Positions 18,148 through 26,384 of a DNA stretch of 64,000 bases are shown one piece after another. How positions within the stretch are numbered: the first letter of the stretch is position 1; each line of letters begins with the position of its first letter. The notes under the pieces were generated by a model. That model saw only the letters and a list, made by a program, of their open reading frames with translations, was not told the origin of the DNA and made no database searches. A program made the translations under genes and the position numbers. This DNA comes from Actinomycetota bacterium (GTDB lineage Bacteria; Actinomycetota; Thermoleophilia; Solirubrobacterales; Solirubrobacteraceae): NCBI GenBank assembly GCA_005888335.1, contig VAWY01000135.1, positions 32,379 through 96,378 on the forward strand, written 5' to 3'.

Positions 18148-19397
18148 CGACCCGGTCCAGGATCGGCCATCGTCTTCGGCGCGCCCTTGACCGCCGGCCG
18201 CGCGCCGCGGGCGCGGTGGTCCTCGCCGTGGCGGCGCTGCTCGCCGTGCTGTCGACTGTCGCCGTCGGCGGCCTGCCCTTCGGCGGGGGACGCACCCTCC
18301 GCGTCGCGTTGCCGGGCCGCGCCCCGCTGCTGCGCGCGGGCGCCGACGTGCGCGTCGCCGGCCAGCGCGTGGGGGAGGTGCGCGCCGTCGAGGTGCGCGG
18401 GCGGGGCGCCGTGGCGCGTCTCGACCTCGACGATGACCGCACCGTCGGGGCGGGTGCGCGTGCCCGCGTGCGGATGCGCGGCATGGCCGGGGCGGTGTAC
18501 GTCGAGCTCGAGCCGGGCGACTCGCGCCGCCCGCTGCCCGACGGCGCTCTGGTTCCGGGCGACCGCACCTCGGCCGCGGTCGACCTGACCCACGTCCTCG
18601 CGGGCTTCGATCGCGACGCGCGCGCGGCGCTGGCCCGCAGCCTGCGCACGGCCGGCTTCGGCCTGGCCGGTCGTGGCGGCGACGTCAACGCGGCGCTCGC
18701 CGACGCGCCCGCCGCACTCGACGAGGCAACGCCCCTAGTCCGGGCGCTCCGCCCGCCGCCCGGCCTGCTCGACGCGGCCGACCGCGTGGCGCGCGCGCTC
18801 GGGCCGGGCGATGCCGGGACGACGCCCGACCTCGGCGCGCTCGTCGCCTCCGCCGATCGCGTTGCCGGCGCCGCCGCGGACGGTGCCAGGGCGCTGGGGC
18901 GGTCGCTCGACGCCGCCCCGCCGCTCGAGGCCGTCGCTGCGCGGGCGCTGCCCGAGGCGGACGCGGTCCTCGACGAGGCCGAGCCGGCGCTGCGCGCCCT
19001 GCGTCCGGGCGTCGCCGCGCTGGCGCGCGCGCTGCCCGACGCGATCGCCGTCGAGCGCAGGGCGCCGCGGCTGGACGACGCGGGCGCCGTCGCCCGGGCG
19101 GCGCAGCCCGTGCTGCGCGGCGCGCCGCCCATGCTGGTCGCCGCCCGCCGGCCCGCCGCCGCGTTGGGTCCCCTGAGCGGCCCCCTCGGCGATCTCTCGA
19201 AGACGCTCGTGCCGTACCGGCGCGAGCTGGTCGAGGCGCCGGCGGGCTTCACCCGGTGGGGCGAGTTCCGCTACGACGCGGGGCAGGCGCGCGGCCATCG
19301 CGCCGTGCGCTTCACGATGGTCTTAACGTGCGCGCGGGCGCGCGACCCGTATCCGGCCCCGGGCGCGGCCGAGCGCGAGCGCGAGGCTTGCCGGTGA
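18144..19397 (+). CDS. Mce family protein 3
   Basis: 417 residues: basic N terminus, membrane anchor (AAGAVVLAVAALLAVLSTVAV), MCE domain (LLRAGADVRVAGQRVGEVRAVEV, GAVYVELEPGD) and a long helical Ala-rich region with repeated A-x-x-L patterns. The C terminus GFTRWGEFRYDAGQ is a variant of the usual Mce ending. ATG overlaps the previous stop. Because the frame of this gene is the one into which the damaged gene 2 reads without a stop, an in-frame fusion of both would be made from the sequence as given. Confidence 0.9.
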   Translation: MTTRSRIGHRLRRALDRRPRAAGAVVLAVAALLAVLSTVAVGGLPFGGGRTLRVALPGRAPLLRAGADVRVAGQRVGEVRAVEVRGRGAVARLDLDDDRTVGAGARARVRMRGMAGAVYVELEPGDSRRPLPDGALVPGDRTSAAVDLTHVLAGFDRDARAALARSLRTAGFGLAGRGGDVNAALADAPAALDEATPLVRALRPPPGLLDAADRVARALGPGDAGTTPDLGALVASADRVAGAAADGARALGRSLDAAPPLEAVAARALPEADAVLDEAEPALRALRPGVAALARALPDAIAVERRAPRLDDAGAVARAAQPVLRGAPPMLVAARRPAAALGPLSGPLGDLSKTLVPYRRELVEAPAGFTRWGEFRYDAGQARGHRAVRFTMVLTCARARDPYPAPGAAEREREACR

Positions 19398-20647
19398 TCG
19401 ACCGGCGGCCGCTCATCGGGCTCGCCCTCGTGCTCGGCGCCGTCGCCGCGCTCGCCGTCGGCTGGCTTCGTCCTGACCCGTTCCGCCACGACCAGACGCT
19501 GCGCGCCCTCTTCACCGACGCCGGCGGGCTCGCGCGCATCGGAGCCGACGTGCGCGTGGCCGGCACGCCGGTCGGGCGCGTCGAGTCGCGCCGGCGCCGC
19601 GGCGATCTCGCGCTCGTCACGATGCGGCTCGACCGCGGCATACGCGTCACCGCCGACGCGACCGCCGAGTTGCGCCCGCGGCTGCTCTTCGAGGGCACGG
19701 CCTACGTCGACCTGCACCCGGGCTCACCGGGCGCCGGTCCGCTCCGGGGCACGATCCCGCCGGCGCGCACCCGCTCCTACGTGAGCGCCGCCGACGCCCT
19801 GGACGTCCTCGCGCCGCCCGAACGCGCGGCGCTGCGCGCCGACGCGCGCGGCCTGCGTGCCGCACTGGGGGGACGAGCGCCGGCGGCTGTCCGCCGCGCG
19901 CTCGGCAGCCTCTCCCCGCTGCTGCGCGACGCGGGCGCCACAGCGGCCGCGGCGCGCGGACCCGGCGGCGAAGCCCTCGTCGCGGCGGTGCGCGGGTTCT
20001 CGCGGACGGCGCGCGCGGTGGCCGCGCGGCGCCGCGCCCTCGTCCCTCTCGCCGCCGACGGCGGTGCGACGGCGCGCGCGCTGGATGCGAGCGGGCCGCT
20101 CGACGCCGCCCTCATCCGCATGCCGGCCACGCTCGCCGACGCCCGCTCGGGTGCGGAGGCGGCGAGCGCGCTCCTCGTGCGGTTGCGCGGGCTCGCGCTG
20201 CGCCTGCGTGTTGGAGCGGCACGGCTGTCGCCCACCGTGCGCGCCGTCACGCCGCTGCTGACCGAGGCTCCGGGCGCCGCCCGCGCCGCGCGACCGCTGC
20301 TCGCCGACGCGCGGGCGACGCTCGGCGCCGGCGCCCGCGCGGCGCGGCCCGCGCGGGACGCGCTCGCCGCGCTCGATGGCAGCGTTGGGCTGCTCGACCG
20401 CGGACTGCTCGGCGCGCTCGAGCGCCCGACCTCGCTCGGGACGCCCGCCTACCTGGCGTTCCTCGGGCTCTTCGCCGGCGGTGGCGGCGCCTCGCGGCCC
20501 TACACGCCCGGCGCGGGGCACTTCATGCGCTTCGGCTTCCGCTTCCTGACGGGGGCCGGGAGCCCGGCGCCGCCCTGCGGCCTGCTTGCCCGCGCTGCCC
20601 CCGCGGTGGCCGACCAGGCGCAGCAGGCGGGAGCCTGCCGGCGATGA
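19394..20647 (+). CDS. Mce family protein 4
   Basis: 417 residues with a signal anchor (LIGLALVLGAVAALAVGWL), MCE domain (LARIGADVRVAGTPVGRVESR, LFEGTAYVDLHPGSPG) and helical region. Near the end the sequence LGTPAYLAFLGLFAGGGGA followed by GAGHFMRFGFRF is typical for the terminal part of Mce subunits. GTG start overlapping the upstream stop (GTGA). Same role as the neighbours in lipid import. Confidence 0.9.
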   Translation: MIDRRPLIGLALVLGAVAALAVGWLRPDPFRHDQTLRALFTDAGGLARIGADVRVAGTPVGRVESRRRRGDLALVTMRLDRGIRVTADATAELRPRLLFEGTAYVDLHPGSPGAGPLRGTIPPARTRSYVSAADALDVLAPPERAALRADARGLRAALGGRAPAAVRRALGSLSPLLRDAGATAAAARGPGGEALVAAVRGFSRTARAVAARRRALVPLAADGGATARALDASGPLDAALIRMPATLADARSGAEAASALLVRLRGLALRLRVGAARLSPTVRAVTPLLTEAPGAARAARPLLADARATLGAGARAARPARDALAALDGSVGLLDRGLLGALERPTSLGTPAYLAFLGLFAGGGGASRPYTPGAGHFMRFGFRFLTGAGSPAPPCGLLARAAPAVADQAQQAGACRR

Positions 20648-22002
20648 GGCCCCGGCTGGGCAGGACGGCGATCGTCGGGCAGGCGCTCCTCGCGCTCGCG
20701 TTCGTCGCGGTCGTGTTGCGCGCCGAGGGCGTCCGCCTCGGCGGGCCGGACACCTTCGACGTCCACGTCGCCTTCGCCGACGCGAGCGGCCTGCGCGACG
20801 ACGCGCGCGCCCCGGTGACGGTGGCCGGCGTGCCCGAGGGCCGCGTGGTCGACGTGCGCTACGACCCGGCGCGCGGCCGTGCCGTCGCCACCCTGCGCCT
20901 CGACCGGCGCGTCCGCGGCGTCATCCACGCCGACGCGACCGCGACGATCGTCCCGCGCTCGGCGCTGCAGGACCTGACGGTCGAGCTCTCGGCGGGCAGC
21001 CGGCGGTCCCCGGCGCTGCGGCCCGGCGCCTGGATCGACCCGGCCCGCGCCACCGGCGCGGTCGCGCTCGACCGGCTCGTGGACGTCCTCGACGCCGACA
21101 CGCGCGTCCAGGCGCAGGTCGTGCTCTCTCAGCTCGCCGTCGGCCTGCGGGGACGGTCCGGCGTCCTGCGCGACGCCGTCGCGCGGCTGAACACGGCGCT
21201 CGACCCCGCGCGCGCGGTGACGCGGGCGCTCGCCGCCCGGCCCGCCGCGCTCACCCGGCTGGTCGGGGCCCTCGGCGCGATCGGCAGCGCGCTCGGCGAC
21301 CGCGACGCCGCGCTGGGCGGCGCACTCGACGCGGGGCGGCGCACGCTGCGCGTCACCGCCGGCCGACGGCGAGCGCTGAGCGCCACCGTCCGCGAGCTCG
21401 AACCGGCGCTCGGCGCACTCGACGGCGCGCTGCGCTCGACGCGGCGCGCTAGCGGGCCGCTCGCGGCCGCCCTCGACCGGCTCGCGCCGACCGCCGCGGC
21501 GCTCCCCGGGGCCCTCGCCGCCGCGCGCGTCGCCGCGCCCGAGCTGCTCGCGCTGGTCCGCGAGACCCACGCCCTCGCGGCAGGCGGCGGTGTCGCCCTG
21601 GCCGACGCCCGGCGCGTCGCTAGCGCCGCCGGGCCCACGGCCCGCACGCTGACGCCGGCCTTGCGCGATGGGCGCTCCGTGCTGGCCGCGGTCGATCGCC
21701 GGCGCGACAGCATCGGCCTGCTCGGCGAGCGCTTCAGCGGCGTGCTCTCGACCAACGACGCCAACGGCACCATCCTGCGCGGGCTGGGCTTCTTCGAGCC
21801 GTTCGACCCGGCCGACGTGGGCGAGCCGGGCGCCACCGGCGTTCGTCTGACGACGCTGAAGGTGCAGGCGGCCCGAGCGCTGACGCGGACCTGCTTGCAC
21901 GTCAATCCCGTCGCGTGCCTCGTGCGCTACCTCGTTCCGGGGCTGCCGGGTGCCGTGCGCCCCGGCCTGTCGCCGGTCCCACTGCGCGAGGGCCGCCGGT
22001 GA
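20644..22002 (+). CDS. Mce family protein 5
   Basis: 452 residues, the longest intact subunit. Anchor (AIVGQALLALAFVAVVLRAEG), MCE domain (LRDDARAPVTVAGVPEGRVV, SALQDLTVELSAG), helical region, and a C-terminal part with FSGVLSTNDANGTILRG and two cysteines (CLHVNPVACLVRYL) that could form a disulfide outside the membrane. ATG overlaps the previous stop. Confidence 0.9.
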   Translation: MRPRLGRTAIVGQALLALAFVAVVLRAEGVRLGGPDTFDVHVAFADASGLRDDARAPVTVAGVPEGRVVDVRYDPARGRAVATLRLDRRVRGVIHADATATIVPRSALQDLTVELSAGSRRSPALRPGAWIDPARATGAVALDRLVDVLDADTRVQAQVVLSQLAVGLRGRSGVLRDAVARLNTALDPARAVTRALAARPAALTRLVGALGAIGSALGDRDAALGGALDAGRRTLRVTAGRRRALSATVRELEPALGALDGALRSTRRASGPLAAALDRLAPTAAALPGALAAARVAAPELLALVRETHALAAGGGVALADARRVASAAGPTARTLTPALRDGRSVLAAVDRRRDSIGLLGERFSGVLSTNDANGTILRGLGFFEPFDPADVGEPGATGVRLTTLKVQAARALTRTCLHVNPVACLVRYLVPGLPGAVRPGLSPVPLREGRR

Positions 22003-23282
22003 TCCGCCACCTCTCGCTGCGCGCACGGGCCGGGCTGGCGCTCTTCGCGGCCGTCTCGATCGGGCTGTTCGGCTTCCTCGGCGCGCGCTTCGGCGGCCCG
22101 GGCGTGCACCTGCACCAGCCGCTCGTCCTGCGCGCCGCGCCGCTCGACATGCAGGGTCTGGCGCCCGACGCCGACGTGCTGGTCCGCGGCGTGCGGATCG
22201 GGCACGTCGGGTCGATCGCCGTGCGCGGCGACCGGGCGCTGACCGCCCTCGAGCTCGGCGGCGGCCGTCCGCGGCTCTACGCGGACGCGAGCGCACGCGT
22301 CGGGACCAAGACGCCGCTCGGCGAGGCCTTCGTCGACCTCGATCCCGGCCATCGTGCGGCCGGGCCGTTCGATCCTCGCCGGGCGCTGCGCGTTCGGCCC
22401 TCCGTGCAAGTCGACGAGGCGCTCGGCGTCCTGGGCGCCCGGCCGCGGGCCGATCTGCGAGCGCTGCTGCGCACGAGCGCCGGCGCCCTCGCCGGCCCGT
22501 CGGCGTCCGTCGAGCTGAGCGAGACGCTCGCGGGGCTGCGGCGGGCGACCGGCGAGCTGCGCTTGCTCGGCGGGACGCTCCGCGGCCAGGACAGCGACCT
22601 CGCGGTGACGGTGCAGTCCTCTCGCGTCATGCTGCGCGAGCTCGCCGAGCACGACGCCGCCGTTCACGGCATCGTCACCGACGGGCTGCGCACGCTGCGC
22701 GGGGCGGGGGCCGACCCCGCCGCGCTGCGCCGCGCGCTCGCGCAGCTGCCCGGCGTGCTTGCCGATGCGCGTAGCACGCTCGCGAGCGCGCGGGCGCTGC
22801 TGCGCCGCGCGGTCCCGGTCGCGCGCGACGCCCGGCTCGCCGCGCCGCCGCTCGCCGGCGCGTTGCGCGAGGCGCCGGGCACGCTGCGCGAGGCCCGCGC
22901 GCTGCTCGTCGCGCTCCCTGCGCTGCGCGCCTCGGCGCTGCCGGCACTGACGGACGCCCGGCCGTTCCTGCGGGCCGCTTCCCCCGCCGCTCGCGCGCTC
23001 GATCCCGTGCTCGCCGACGCCGTCCCGATGGCGCGTTACCTCGCTCCACGCAGCCGCGCGATCGCGGCCTGGTTCGCCAACACCGCCGCGCTCGGCCAGA
23101 GCGGCGACGCCAAGGGGCGGTGGGCGCGCTTCCTCGTCCTCTTCGATCCCGCCACCGCGTTCGCGGGCGCGCCCGCGCCGGCCGCGAACGCCTACCCGCA
23201 GCCAGGCGACGCGGCCCACAACGCGCCGTACCGCGCCGGCGACTACCCGCGGCTGCGGCCCTACGGGCGCGGCGGGCCCTAG
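21999..23282 (+). CDS. Mce family protein 6
   Basis: 427 residues, last gene of the operon. Anchor (AGLALFAAVSIGLFGFLGARF), MCE domain (LAPDADVLVRGVRIGHVGSIA, GEAFVDLDPGH) and helical region, then YLAPRSRAIAAWFANTAALG, the recognisable terminal block of Mce F-type subunits. GTG start inside the previous stop codon. Followed by 286 bases without a gene. Confidence 0.9.
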   Translation: MIRHLSLRARAGLALFAAVSIGLFGFLGARFGGPGVHLHQPLVLRAAPLDMQGLAPDADVLVRGVRIGHVGSIAVRGDRALTALELGGGRPRLYADASARVGTKTPLGEAFVDLDPGHRAAGPFDPRRALRVRPSVQVDEALGVLGARPRADLRALLRTSAGALAGPSASVELSETLAGLRRATGELRLLGGTLRGQDSDLAVTVQSSRVMLRELAEHDAAVHGIVTDGLRTLRGAGADPAALRRALAQLPGVLADARSTLASARALLRRAVPVARDARLAAPPLAGALREAPGTLREARALLVALPALRASALPALTDARPFLRAASPAARALDPVLADAVPMARYLAPRSRAIAAWFANTAALGQSGDAKGRWARFLVLFDPATAFAGAPAPAANAYPQPGDAAHNAPYRAGDYPRLRPYGRGGP

Positions 23283-23406
23283 CGGGGGCGCTCCGCTCGG
23301 GCGCCGCGGCTCTCGCGGCGTGGTCCGATGGCATCGCAGGGGAGGGGCCGGCTCGTGGGAACGAGTCGTCATTTGGGGATATGGGTGCCCAACTGACGTC
23401 CCGTCA

Positions 23407-23453
23407 ACGAGTGGTCGATCGGGCCCCATATGCGGTCCCGATCGACCACTCGT
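23407..23453. repeat. Perfect 17-base inverted repeat with 13-base loop
   Basis: ACGAGTGGTCGATCGGG (23407-23423) is matched exactly by CCCGATCGACCACTCGT (23437-23453), around a loop that itself contains CATATG. It lies in the 286-base gene-free stretch after the mce operon, 125 bases past the last stop. There is no T run, so it is not a classic terminator. It could be an operator, a strong RNA hairpin, or a small transposon end. The rest of this stretch holds only short imperfect repeats. Confidence 0.75.
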
Positions 23454-23541
23454 CCCCTCGGGGAGCCGCGTCCGCGCGGGATGCCGCGCGGCCCGGGCGC
23501 AGACCCGGTCGCGTCCCCCTCGGTGCAATCCCACACCGCGC

Positions 23542-23562
23542 ATCCACGATCTATCGGTGGAT
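23542..23562. terminator. Hairpin between convergent operons
   Basis: ATCCACGAT and ATCGGTGGAT pair as a stem with one bulged G. The hairpin lies 7 bases beyond the stop of the minus-strand CopCD gene and after the mce operon, where a bidirectional terminator is expected. There is no T tract, so the call rests on position and pairing only. Confidence 0.4.
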
Positions 23563-23568
23563 CCCCGC

Positions 23569-26373
23569 TTAGCGGCGCGCCGACAGGACCGGGGCCGCGA
23601 GCGGCGGCCCGTAGACGTCCGACGTCAGCCGCCGCCATGCGCCGTCGGCGAAGAAGCGGCCGCTGAAGGACTCGCCGCCGGCCGACGGTGGCACGAGCGT
23701 CGCGGCCAGGAACGTGGGTCCGAGGACGGTGAAGCGCTGCGCGCCGGCGGCGGGCGCATCGGCGCGCCACGGCGCAGCGATGGCGTCGGTGAACGGCGCC
23801 GGCCGCCGCAGCCGGGCGACGACGTCGTCCGGCGCCGTGCCGCCGCGCACCGCGGCGGCGAGCGCGAGCCCGGTCGCGTAACCGCGCAGCCCCTCGAGCG
23901 TCGGCCGTTCGCCCGGGAAGAGCTCGCCGACCGCCTGCGCATAGGCGAGCGCGTCGCGGCTGTCCGGGGAGATCTCGCTCGCGCCGCGCACGACGCCCAG
24001 GCGCCCGAGCGAGCCCGCCGCGCCGACGAACGCCTCGGAGAACGTGCGCTCGGAGGCGATGACCGGAGCCGGCGCCCATCTGCCGCCCGGGCGGCCGGCG
24101 CGGCGCAGCGCGGCGGCGAGCTGCGCGGCGGGGCCGTCGAGCGCGACGGCCGCGGTCCGCCGGCGGTCGAGCGCGCGCGCGGGCGCGGCGGCGAAGCGAG
24201 CCGGCGAGCTCGCCACGACGCGCACAGCCCGGTCGCTACCGCGGGTGCGGGGGTCCCCGGCACCGTCCGGCGCGGGCCACCGAGCCGCGTCTGCCGGGGT
24301 CGCGCCGGCCAGCGCGCGCCGGAGGCCGGCGAGCCAGCGGCGGCCGAGCGCGTCGCGCGCGGCGTACGCGCGGACGGGCGACGGGGCATCCCTCGCGTCC
24401 GCGTCTGCTTGCGCCGCGACGACCCCGCGGACGAGGTAGCGGCCCGCGGCGTAGCCCTCGGCGGCGGGGTCGCCGGCGAGGCGGAACACGCGAGGTGCGG
24501 AGACCGGTGCGACGGCCGGATCGCCGACGATGCTCGGGAGTCCCGCGGTGGCCGCCGACCGCACGGCTCTGTCGCCGCCCGCCCCACAGGCGCCTGCGAG
24601 CGCGACGGCGCGGCGACCCCGGACAGCCGCGGCGGCGCGCTGCGCCGAGCCGCCCGTGTCGAACGCCGTGAGGACGACCTTGTGCCCGCCGTCGAGCCCA
24701 CCGAGCGCGTTGAGGCGGCCGACGCCAAGCTCGAGCCCGACGAGCAACGACCGGCAGCGGTCGGCGCCGGGCCCGCTGAGGTCGGCCGCGGCGAGCACCT
24801 CGACGGGCGGGGCGCCCGGCGCGCCCGGTACGCCGACGGTGAGCGCCGCGGGCGAGCGCCCGCCGGCGACGTACGCGTACCACGTGCCCTCGGCGGGAAG
24901 GCGGATCGTCGCCGCGCCCGCGCGCAGGCGGGCGACGAGCGGGTGCCGAGCGCACGCGCAGGCCAGCCGGACGCGCCCGGAACGCGCCGCGCGCGGTCCG
25001 TCGACGACGAGCCGGTTGTCACCTGCCCGCGCCGGCGCCAGCGTGAGGTGCGCGACGCCCGAGCCCGTCAGCGCGGACGCGATCGCAGGCCCCGGCAGGA
25101 GCGTGCCGCGAACGGCGGGCAGCGGCTGCCCGCGCCCGGCCGGCACGGCGGCCAGCGCACTGGCCAGCGCGGCGACCACGACCACCGCGATGGCCTCGGT
25201 GCGCAGCACCCGCGGGCGAGCGCCGCGCCGCGCGATGAACGCCCCGGCGGCCGCCGCGACGACGACGAGCGCCGCCTTGGCGATGACGAGCCTGCCGTAG
25301 TCCGACCAGCGCAGGAAGTACCAGTGGTGCACCTCGCGCACCGCCGCGAGCGCGCCGGTCAGGAAGGCGGCGCCGAGCGCGGCGGGTGCGAGCGTGGCGA
25401 AGGCGCGCGCTGCGTCGCCGAGCGCCGCGCGCGCGCCGCCATCCCGCACCCGCACCGCAAGGAGCCCGAGCAGCAGCAGCCCGCCCAGCCACACGCCCGC
25501 GGCGAGGGTATGGACGACCTGTCCGCCGAGGGCCAGCGCCCGGTCGTGGCGGACGGTCAGCACGTGGCCGTCGAGCCCCGTCGCGACGAGCGCGCCCGCG
25601 CCGCCCGCGACCCACGCCGCGTCGCGCAACCGCGCCACCCGCGCCCCAAGAGCGGCGGCAAGCAGCGCCCCCAGGCGCGCGACCGCCGCGACGCCCGCCC
25701 CGCTCGCGCCGAGCAGCCGCACGTCGAGCGCGCCGCCGGCCCCGGCCGTGGCCTCGGCCAAGACGCCCCCGACGGCCACCACCACGCCAAGGAGCAAGGC
25801 GAGCGGCGCCGCCGCGCGCCATCGGTCGCGCGCGGGGTTGGAGCGCCGCGCGAGCAGCCCGCCGCCGAGGAGCAGCGCCGCCGCCAGGACCCCGAGCCAG
25901 CGCGCGATCACCGTCACCGCGCCCTGCGCCGCCGCGCGCTGCTCGCCGCGCCCCACGCCGCCCGCGCCCGTCAGGCGCTCGGCGCCCGGGGGCGGCGTCC
26001 CGCCACGGCCCTGCACCCCGAAGCGGAACCGGCCGCCGGTGGCGTGCCCGTCGTCGCCGAGCGCCGACCAGTCGACCTCGTAGACGCCCGGCCGGACGCG
26101 GCTGCGCAGCGCGACGGACAGCGTGCGGCCGCCGTCGGCCGCGCGCACTCGGCCCACGCCGACCGCCCCGCCCGGCCCGCGCACGACGATCCGTGAGCCG
26201 CGCGCGATCGCCGGCTCGCTGAGGGCCAGCGCCACCGTCCGCGGCGCGGACGGCACGCTGAGCCCGGGCGCCGGGGCGGCCTGGAGGAGACTGGGATGCG
26301 CGGCGGCGGGCGCGGCGCCGGCCACGAGGGCCAGCGCCGCGAGTCCACCGCCCGCCAGCACTCGGCGAGCCAC
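23569..26373 (-). CDS. CopC-CopD fusion with a C-terminal type-1 periplasmic binding domain
   Basis: 934 residues. A signal peptide (VLAGGGLAALALVAGAAPAAA) is followed by a CopC domain beginning at the copper-binding H26 (HPSLLQAAPAPG) with DDGHATGGRFRFGV near 108. A CopD multi-helix membrane region runs from about 150 to 405 (AGVWLGGLLLLGLLAV, EVHHWYFLRWSDYGRLVIAK), then a beta-rich linker with ARAGDNRLVVDGP. Residues from about 525 look like a branched-chain-amino-acid-type binding protein (GRLNALGGLDGGHKVVLTAF, GLPSIVGDPAVAPV, VFRLAGDP). CopC-CopD fusions bring copper into or across the membrane; a fused binding protein of this class is unusual. GTG at 26373 lies 11 bases after the SBP56-like gene, so they form one operon. 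Confidence 0.8.
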   Translation of the reverse strand: MARRVLAGGGLAALALVAGAAPAAAHPSLLQAAPAPGLSVPSAPRTVALALSEPAIARGSRIVVRGPGGAVGVGRVRAADGGRTLSVALRSRVRPGVYEVDWSALGDDGHATGGRFRFGVQGRGGTPPPGAERLTGAGGVGRGEQRAAAQGAVTVIARWLGVLAAALLLGGGLLARRSNPARDRWRAAAPLALLLGVVVAVGGVLAEATAGAGGALDVRLLGASGAGVAAVARLGALLAAALGARVARLRDAAWVAGGAGALVATGLDGHVLTVRHDRALALGGQVVHTLAAGVWLGGLLLLGLLAVRVRDGGARAALGDAARAFATLAPAALGAAFLTGALAAVREVHHWYFLRWSDYGRLVIAKAALVVVAAAAGAFIARRGARPRVLRTEAIAVVVVAALASALAAVPAGRGQPLPAVRGTLLPGPAIASALTGSGVAHLTLAPARAGDNRLVVDGPRAARSGRVRLACACARHPLVARLRAGAATIRLPAEGTWYAYVAGGRSPAALTVGVPGAPGAPPVEVLAAADLSGPGADRCRSLLVGLELGVGRLNALGGLDGGHKVVLTAFDTGGSAQRAAAAVRGRRAVALAGACGAGGDRAVRSAATAGLPSIVGDPAVAPVSAPRVFRLAGDPAAEGYAAGRYLVRGVVAAQADADARDAPSPVRAYAARDALGRRWLAGLRRALAGATPADAARWPAPDGAGDPRTRGSDRAVRVVASSPARFAAAPARALDRRRTAAVALDGPAAQLAAALRRAGRPGGRWAPAPVIASERTFSEAFVGAAGSLGRLGVVRGASEISPDSRDALAYAQAVGELFPGERPTLEGLRGYATGLALAAAVRGGTAPDDVVARLRRPAPFTDAIAAPWRADAPAAGAQRFTVLGPTFLAATLVPPSAGGESFSGRFFADGAWRRLTSDVYGPPLAAPVLSARR

Positions 26374-26384
26374 CGGCGCCTCGC

